Source of the DNA: Candidatus Fluviicola riflensis
Lineage (GTDB): Bacteria; Bacteroidota; Bacteroidia; Flavobacteriales_D; Crocinitomicaceae
NCBI GenBank assembly: GCA_002243285.1
Contig: CP022585.1
Span: 1,086,001 to 1,150,000 of the forward strand
Direction: 5' to 3'
Length of the DNA: 64,000 bases
The notes under the pieces are model-generated. The model worked only from the letters and a program-made list of their open reading frames with translations, made no database searches and had not been told where the DNA came from. The position numbers and the translations under genes are program-made. Below are positions 47,101-53,700 of this stretch, in pieces. Position 1 is the first letter of the stretch. Every line of letters begins with the position of its first letter.

Positions 47101-47399
47101 CATCGGCTACTTCGGATGTATTGGTCGATGACTGCTTGTCACTGAATGAAACAACAGTTTCGAATATCAGTGTTTTCCCGAATCCAACAACCGGAATCAT
47201 CACAATTGATCCGAACGGAACCGAAATTTCTGCAATCGCAGTGTACGATTATGCAGGAAAATTGGTTTATCAGGATAAAAAGACCAGTAGTGTGGAACCA
47301 AAAATGATCGATTTGTCAAATCTGGCAGAAGGTGTTTACAACGTGAGAGTTACCACCGAATCATCAGTAGTTAATACACCGGTTGTGATTAATCGATAA
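41127..47399 (+). CDS. Giant T9SS surface protein 1: BNR propeller, PKD, cleaved-adhesin, Ig-like repeats
   Basis: 2090 residues. Signal peptide (1-22, ending FASG), then about ten sortilin/BNR-type propeller blades (about 120-760; SxDGGxxW motifs such as STNGGTSWT), PKD domain (about 766-850), cleaved-adhesin domain (about 852-1025), a second PKD-like unit, seven 73-residue Ig-like repeats (1109-1619), further diverged Ig-like modules, and a type A sorting domain (about 2005-2090, VFPNPTTGIITI ... GVYNVRV). The architecture is that of a cell-surface or secreted adhesin/sugar-binding protein delivered by T9SS; no catalytic site is evident in the propeller. The tail matches giant gene 2. A terminator follows at 47421-47452. 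Confidence 0.93.
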   Translation: MKNKFIRWSLLFVLFFPMFASGQGDTNWVQLMSDPTANFYDVQTAFNNYWKDRPVEKGKGYKQFKRWENYMEPRVYPSGDMTLPSLTYPNYQEWLSEQEDEPSPAPNGFTLGNWTALGPFGVSNGGGAGRLNFVRFDPTNSNTIFVGAPDGGLWKSTNGGTSWTTSTDQLTVIGCTDVAIDPGNTQIMYLATGDGDAGDCYSIGILKSTDGGATWNTTGLSWTVNQGRTISKLLMHPTNSQILIAATSNGIYRTTDGGANWTQTSTGSFKDLEFMPGTPNTVYTSGSIFRKSTDNGVTWTTITSGLPTTGVERIAIAVTAANTAYVYLLIGRSSDQGLLGVYRSTNSGTGFASQHGATGPNLLGWNSNGADSGGQAFYDLSIAASPTDANTIIVGGVNSWRSTDGGVNWTINSHWTGSGAPYVHADIHAIEYLPGSGTTYFIGHDGGISKTTNSGTSFTDISANLAIAQQYRIGLSTTTAGRMITGHQDNGTNLLNAGTWNEVYGGDGMDCFIDRTNNNTLYGSYVYGDYYRSTNGGGAWTTITSGLPGGDWLCAWHQDPVTATTLYAGGRSAMYRTTNSGTAWSALGTPSGSGSILEFVIAPSNNQIIYSVKYNAVSKSTNGGTTWTNITGTLPTASAALTNVTVSNTDPNIVWVTFSGYSAANKVFKSTNGGTSWTNITTGLPNVPCNTIVYQNAAANDVVYVGTDIGVFYRDNTMGSWVAYMDGLPRVSVRDLEIYYLTGKIRAATFGRGTWESNVATPGANAPVADFVGTPLQICAGSTVTFTDQSAFTPTSWSWSFPGGTPSTSTSQNPTITYSTAGVYDVTLTATNANGSDPEVKTGYITVVGGVGAALPLTEGFTAAPFVPAGWSLVNTNASTTWVRDATIGFAPTAGNSMLFDNYTIDDSDNDEVHLSAVTLASLVSAQLAFDVAYAPYDGTNYDGLEVLVSTNCGASFTSLYSKSNTVLATAPATTAVFTPTVAQWRTETVDLTPYVGQTNVVIAFRNLSGYGNRLFVDNINITGAAPTTAAFSASPSTVCTGQTVTVTDASIGASSWSWNFGVGATPATATGVGPHSVTYASAGTKTIQLTINGATSTTQNVTVNATPATPTISAGGPTTFCAGGSVVLTSSSASGNLWSTGATTQSITVSTSGTYTVAVTTGGCTSATSAGTTVTVTALPATPTISAGGPTTFCAGGSVVLTSSSASGNLWSTGATTQSITVSTSGTYTVAVTSGGCTSATSAGTTVTVTALPATPTISAGGPTTFCAGGSVVLTSSSASGNLWSTGATTQSITVSTSGTYTVAVTSGGCTSATSAGTTVTVTALPATPTISAGGPLSFCAGGSVVLTSSSASGNLWSTGATTQSITVSTSGTYTVSVTSGGCTSANSAGTTVTVTALPATPTISAGGPTTFCAGGSVVLTSSSASGNLWSTGATTQSITVSTSGTYTVAVTSGGCTSATSAGTTVTVTALPATPTISAGGPLTFCAGGSVVLTSSSASGNLWSTGATTQSITVSTSGTYTVAVTSGGCTSATSAGTTVTVTALPATPTISAGGPTTFCAGGSVVLTSSSATGNTWSTGATTQSITVTTAGTYTVNVTSGGCTSLNSSGTTVVVNALPVIAVGTVVNPTTCGTSTGSIQITGSGTGTINWSGTSTGTLNSVTLPTTINSLAAGSYSVTFTNASGCVSNMVSQGLNDPTPPSTPTVSAGGPATFCSGGNVVLTSSSATGNTWSTGETTQSITVSASGSYAVTFTNVSGCSATSLATVVTVNPTPVISVGTVTNPTTCGTSTGVIALNGSGSGTVDWSGSAVGSMNGVTLPASITGLAAGSYTIVFNSSAGCVSNSLTQVLTDPTPPAAPTISASGATTFCQGDNVVLTSSSATGNTWSNGETTQSTTVLISGNYTVTFTDVSGCSATSAQTLVTVNALPTVTFGTLTDMCDYNAAISLTQGSPAGGVYSGNGVSGAFFDPALSGLGVSTLTYDYTDANGCSASATSDVLVDDCLSLNETTVSNISVFPNPTTGIITIDPNGTEISAIAVYDYAGKLVYQDKKTSSVEPKMIDLSNLAEGVYNVRVTTESSVVNTPVVINR
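44451..45983 (+). repeat. Tandem array of seven 219-bp Ig-like repeat units
   Basis: Seven units of exactly 219 bp (73 codons) each, no indels. Unit core: ATPTISAGGP-(T/L)(T/S)FCAGGSVVL then SGNLWSTGATTQSI and TSGTYTVAVTSGGC. Two cysteines at unit positions 14 and 57 probably form the Ig disulfide. Units 1-6 are nearly identical; unit 7 is diverged (SATGNTW, TTAGTYTVNV). Confidence 0.95.
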
Positions 47400-47420
47400 T
47401 TAAAAAGGAATAGTTTCTAA

Positions 47421-47452
47421 ATGGCTGCTCGATTGAGTAGCCATTTTTTTTG
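47421..47452 (+). terminator. Terminator after giant gene 1
   Basis: Stem AATGGCTGCTC / GAGTAGCCATT with a 4-base loop and one internal mismatch, followed by eight T. It lies 21 bp after the stop codon. Confidence 0.85.
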
Positions 47453-47766
47453 AACCAAATTTCACCAACTTTCCGATATAACACTTTATTTAGTTGTAAC
47501 TAATTAAACGATAGATTCTGCGATTCATTCTTTTTTTGATAGTAGCGTATTGATTTTAACTATGAAACTTGTTAAAATGCTTTTTTTTCTAAAAAAAATA
47601 ACCTAACATTGGAATGCTAAAACTAAAAAATGAAAATGATAAAGATGACGTTCTCCAACTCGTCAACTTTATTCCTGATTGTACCTAAACGACAAAAAGG
47701 AGCTGGGGCTGCAGAAATGTGTCGTGGCCTGATTTTCAGTTGTTCTATTTCTCAAAAACTACTACT
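47453..47766. other. Leader region of giant gene 2
   Basis: 314 bp, AT-rich, with long T and A tracts near 47578-47600 and an ATTG-N4-GCTAAAACTA box at 47608-47634, 133 bp before the ATG at 47767. No gene visible; a short ATG-initiated frame at 47637 lacks support. Confidence 0.4.
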
Positions 47767-50700
47767 ATGGAAAAAAACACGGTTAAAAGACTATGGCTCT
47801 GTCTTCTGACAGGATTTATCTTCTGTTTCAATTATTCTTCTTCTGCGCAAACGGTTCGCTGCTATACTGATGAGCAACATGCAGCGCGAATGTTGGCAAA
47901 TCCGGAGTTGGAGTCGAAAGAAGACTTTGAACAATGGGTCAATGAAGCGATTGCTGATATGGACCAAAATAAGATTATCGGTGGTGTTTACCAGATTCCT
48001 GTGGTATTTCATATCATCCACTCAGGTGAAGCTGTTGGGTCGGGAAGTAATATTTCTCAGGCAGCCGTTCAGTCGCAAATCGATGTGCTCAACGAAGATT
48101 TTCGGCGCATTTTCGGCACTAACGGATGGAACACACATCCTGATGGAGCAGATACGCAAATCGAATTCTGTTTGGCACAACGACGGCCTAACGGTACTGC
48201 TTTTACGGCCGGACAACCCGGTGTGAACCGTATTTTGTACTCAACAATTGGTGCAACTGCTCCGCCTTTTGGTACAGGGTATGTTGACGGAACTATTAAA
48301 ACATGGACTTATAACGGAGGTGTTGCTACTGCCAACAGAGGTTGGGATCCAAACAAATACATGAATATCTGGATCTGCCAATTGAGTGGCGGAATTCTTG
48401 GTTATGCTCAGTTTCCTGAATCTCCGATCGGGGGAATGGGTTGTGGAGCTACTGCGGTAGCTACTGATGGTGTTGTTTTCACCACCGGTTCCATTGGAAA
48501 AAGTTCTGTTACCGGATTTGGCGGTCCTTATAATGAAGGAAGGACTGCTACACACGAAATTGGTCACTGGTTAGGATTACGCCATATTTGGGGTGATGGT
48601 GGTTGTACGGTAGATGATTATTGTAATGATACACCTGAAGCTGCTACGGCTAATTACGGTTGTCCCGGAGGAACAAATTCATGTACCGCTGCTCCGGATG
48701 CTGGTTTAGATATGATCGAAAACTACATGGACTATACGGATGATCTCTGTATGAATATTTTTACCAATGATCAGAAACAGCGAATGCGGGCAGTTCTCGA
48801 AGCAAGTCCGCTTAGAAGATCCCTCATCAATTCGGATGCCTGTACTCCCCCAAATCCGAGTGATGCAGCTGTAACGGATGTGTTTAATCCGCGGGGCGAT
48901 CATTGCCAGGGAAGTATCATTCCAAGTGTTCAATTGCGAAATCGTGGATCGAACAATTTGACTTCGGCGACGATTTCCTATAGAATTGACAATGGCGCAC
49001 CGACTACTTTCGCCTGGACAGGATCAATTACACCTGGAAACTCTGCAACAGTTGCTTTACCTGCGTTTACAGCTGCTACATTGGGTGTACACACGTTTAA
49101 AGCTTATTCAACAGTACCGAATGGTGTTGCCGATCCGTATGCTGTTGACGATACTTCTTCGATCAGTTTTATGGTTTCAAGCGGGATCATGCCCAATTAC
49201 ACACAAGACTTTGAATCGAGCACTTTTCCACCTGATTTGCGTTGGCTGGTTGAAAACGTGAATGGAGATTGTTTCCAATGGAGCCCTGCGTCAGGAATTT
49301 CGTCGGCTGGTGTTTTCATCAACAATATTGCACAATTACCATTCTATGGAGATGGAAGCACCACAAATGAAAATCTGTATACACCGATTTTTATTCTTCC
49401 GTGTAATGCTTCCGCAGCTAGTTTGCAGTTTCAGGTAGCGCACCGCCGGCGACTGGCAGGAAACAATGACCGGTTGATCGTGGAAATTTCACAGGATTGT
49501 GGTGTAACCTGGACAGCGACCACTTATGACAAGCAAGGAAGTGTATTAGCGACCAATGCTACATTAAACGCCAATGAATATTATCCGACTATAGCCGCTG
49601 ACTGGCGTACGGAAACCATTAACCTGCTTCCTTATGTGACAACGACTTCCAAAAATATCCGTTTCCGCTTTCGGGGAATTTCCAATAACGGAAACAATAT
49701 TTTCATCGATAACATCAATTACACCGCAACCACTCCGGGGGAAATTAACCTTGTACAAGGAGCTACCGATGTCATTGACGGCGGTTTGTATGATTTCGGA
49801 ACGGCTGTTGCAGGTATAGCACAAACAGTCACATTTACCGTTCAGAATACAGGAACAACCAACCTGGTGTTGACTCCGCCAATTACGGTAACCGGCGCAA
49901 CATTTGCGCTGGGAACTACCTTTGGTATTACCACGGTTCCTGCAGGTGGTTCAACTACATTTACACTCACATTCACACCTTCAGGAGCAGGTCCTTTTAC
50001 CGGAACGGTTTCTTTCGGAACAAATGATTGCGATGAAGGAACATACAATTTCGTACTTAATGGAACGGGAACTACCATTCCGCCGGTGGCTGATTTTAGT
50101 GCTGCTCCAACAACAGTTTGTGCCGGTTCTCCGGTAACATTTACCAATCTATCCACTTTCGCAGCGAGTTATGCCTGGAATTTCGGGGCTTCTGCAACTC
50201 CACCGACTTCAACGGCTACAAACCCGTCGGTTGTCTTTAATACACCGGGAACGTATCCTGTAACACTTACTGCTACCAATGCTTTCGGCTCGGATGTAGA
50301 AACAAAAACGGGGTACATTGTTGTGTTAAATTCCACGGGAACGGTTTTGCCAATCACCGAAGGATTTACGGTTGCAACGTTCCCTCCGGCAGGGTGGTCT
50401 ATCGTCAATAACAACGCTTCGCCAACTACATGGGTTCGTACGACTGCTGCAGGATTTGCACCGACAGCGGGTAACTCAATGATGTTTGATAACTTCACTT
50501 ACAACGACGGTGATGATGATGAAGTGCGAATGACTGCTGCCAGTTTTAGTGGTTTGGCGTCTGCCCAACTACTCTTTGATGTTGCCTATGCGCCTTATGA
50601 TGCAGCCAATTTTGACGGATTACAAGTGTTGGTATCAACCGATTGCGGGGTTACCTATACTTCAGTATATTCAAAATCAAATACCGTATTGGCTACAGCT

Positions 50701-53700
50701 GCAGCAACCACAGCGATCTTTACACCAACTGCTGCCCAATGGCGAACAGAAACAGTGAACTTATCTGCATACGTAGGGCAATCCAGCGTTATTGTGGCTT
50801 TTAGAAATTTATCAGGTTACGGAAACCGCTTGTTCGTCGATAATATCAATCTGACAGGTGTGGTAGCTGCGACTCCTCCAACAGCAAGCTTCACAGGAAC
50901 TCCCACAACCGTTTGTTCTGGACAAAGCGTGACCTATACGAATACATCTACAGATTCACCAACGTCTTATTCATGGTCTTTTCCTGGCGGAACTCCGGCA
51001 ACATCTACTGCAACAAATCCGACTGTTACGTACAACACAGCGGGTACCTACAATGTTGTTTTGACTGCTACCAATGCAAATGGTTCTGACGTTGAAACAC
51101 AAACCAATTATATTACGGTCAATGCGACACCGGCAACACCTACAATTTCAGCAGGCGGTCCAACTACTTTCTGCGCTGGTGAAAGTGTTGTATTGACTTC
51201 TTCATCTGCCAGTGGGAATTTATGGTCAACGGGTGAAACAACCCAATCAATCACCATTTCTACATCGGGAACATACACGGTTGCTGTTACTAGTGGGGGT
51301 TGTACTTCTGCAAATTCAGCGGGAACAACCGTTACAGTAACCGCTTTACCGGCAACACCAACAATCTCGGCAGGCGGTCCGTTGAGTTTCTGTACAGGAG
51401 GAAGTGTCGTTTTGACTTCGTCATCAGCTAGCGGAAATCTTTGGTCGACAGGTGAAACAACACAATCGATTACTGTTTCTACATCCGGAACATACACTGT
51501 TGCTGTTACTAGTGGGGGTTGTACTTCGGCTACATCAGCGGGAACAACAGTTACAGTCACCGCTTTACCGGCAACACCAACAATTTCAGCAGGCGGTCCG
51601 TTGAGTTTCTGTACAGGCGGAAGTGTTACACTGACTTCTTCATCGGCAAGCGGAAACTTGTGGTCAACAGGTGAAACAACACAATCGATTACTGTTTCTA
51701 CATCCGGAACCTACACGGTTGCTGTTACGAGTGGTGGTTGTACCTCGGCCACATCAGCAGGAACAACTGTTACAGTAACCGCTTTACCGGCAACACCTAC
51801 AATCTCGGCAGGCGGTCCGTTGAGTTTCTGTGCAGGCGGAAGTGTTACACTGACTTCTTCATCAGCTAGTGGAAATATTTGGTCGACAGGTGAAACAACA
51901 CAATCGATTACGGTTTCAACATCCGGAACATACACGGTTGCTGTCACAAGTGGTGGTTGTACTTCGGCTACTTCAGCGGGAACAACCGTTACCGTTACTG
52001 CATTACCGGCAACGCCCACAATTTCAGCAGGTGGTCCGTTGAGTTTCTGTGCAGGTGGAAGCGTCGTTTTGACTTCATCATCAGCTAGCGGAAATCTTTG
52101 GTCGACAGGTGCAACAACACAATCGATCACGGTTTCAACATCCGGAACATACACTGTTTCTGTTACTAGTGGGGGTTGTACTTCTGCAAATTCAGCCGGA
52201 ACGACAGTTACTGTTACTGCTTTACCAGCAACTCCAACCATTTCAGCAGGTGGTCCAACGACTTTCTGCGCAGGAGGAAGTGTGGTCTTGACTTCGTCAT
52301 CGGCTAGCGGAAACTTGTGGTCAACAGGTGCAACAACACAATCGATCACGGTTTCTACATCGGGAACATACACGGTTGCTGTTACGAGTGGTGGTTGTAC
52401 TTCGGCTACATCAGCGGGAACAACAGTTACTGTCACCGCTTTACCGGCAACGCCTACAATTTCAGCAGGTGGTCCGTTGAGTTTCTGTACAGGCGGAAGT
52501 GTTACACTGACTTCGTCCTCGGCCAGCGGAAATCTTTGGTCGACAGGTGAAACAACACAATCGATTACTGTTTCTACATCCGGAACATATACTGTTGCTG
52601 TTACGAGTGGTGGTTGTACTTCTGCAACTTCAGCCGGAACAACCGTTACCGTCACAGCTTTACCGGCAACACCAACAATCTCGGCAGGCGGTCCGTTGAG
52701 TTTCTGTACAGGCGGAAGTGTGGTCTTGACTTCGTCATCAGCTAGTGGAAACCTTTGGTCGACAGGTGAAACAACACAATCGATCACGGTTTCAACATCA
52801 GGAACATACACGGTTGCTGTCACAAGCGGTGGTTGTACTTCTGCAACTTCAGCCGGAACGACAGTTACAGTCACCGCTTTACCGGCAACACCAACAATTT
52901 CAGCGGGTGGCCCGTTGAGTTTCTGTACAGGCGGAAGTGTTACACTGACTTCTTCATCAGCTAGTGGAAACTTGTGGTCGACAGGTGCAACAACGCAATC
53001 AATCACCGTTTCAACATCAGGAACATACACGGTTGCTGTTACGAGTGGTGGTTGTACTTCTGCAACTTCAGCCGGAACAACCGTTACAGTAACCGCTTTA
53101 CCGACAACGCCTACAATTTCAGCAAGCGGTCCGTTGAGTTTCTGTACAGGCGGAAGTGTTACACTGACTTCATCATCGGCAAGCGGAAATCTTTGGTCGA
53201 CAGGCGCAACAACACAATCGATTACGGTTTCTACATCCGGAACATACACGGTTGCTGTTACGAGTGGTGGTTGTACTTCGGCTACATCAGCGGGAACAAC
53301 CGTTACAGTAACCGCTTTACCGGCAACGCCAACAATTTCAGCAGGCGGTCCGTTGAGTTTCTGTGCGGGCGGAAGTGTTACACTGACTTCTTCATCGGCA
53401 AGTGGAAACCTTTGGTCGACAGGTGAAACAACACAATCAATCACGGTTTCAACATCCGGAACGTACACAGTTTCCGTTACAAGCGGTGGTTGTACTTCTG
53501 CAACTTCAGCCGGAACAACCGTTACAGTAACCGCTTTACCGACAACGCCTACAATTTCAGCAAGCGGTCCGTTGAGTTTCTGTACAGGCGGAAGTGTTAC
53601 ACTGACTTCATCATCGGCAAGCGGAAATCTTTGGTCGACAGGTGCAACAACACAATCGATTACGGTTTCAACATCCGGAACATACACGGTTGCTGTCACA

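Noticed and set aside
47637..47815. ATG-initiated frame of about 59 codons upstream of giant gene 2
   Set aside because: It overlaps the giant gene's signal-peptide coding region in another frame, has no family pattern and lies in a likely leader.
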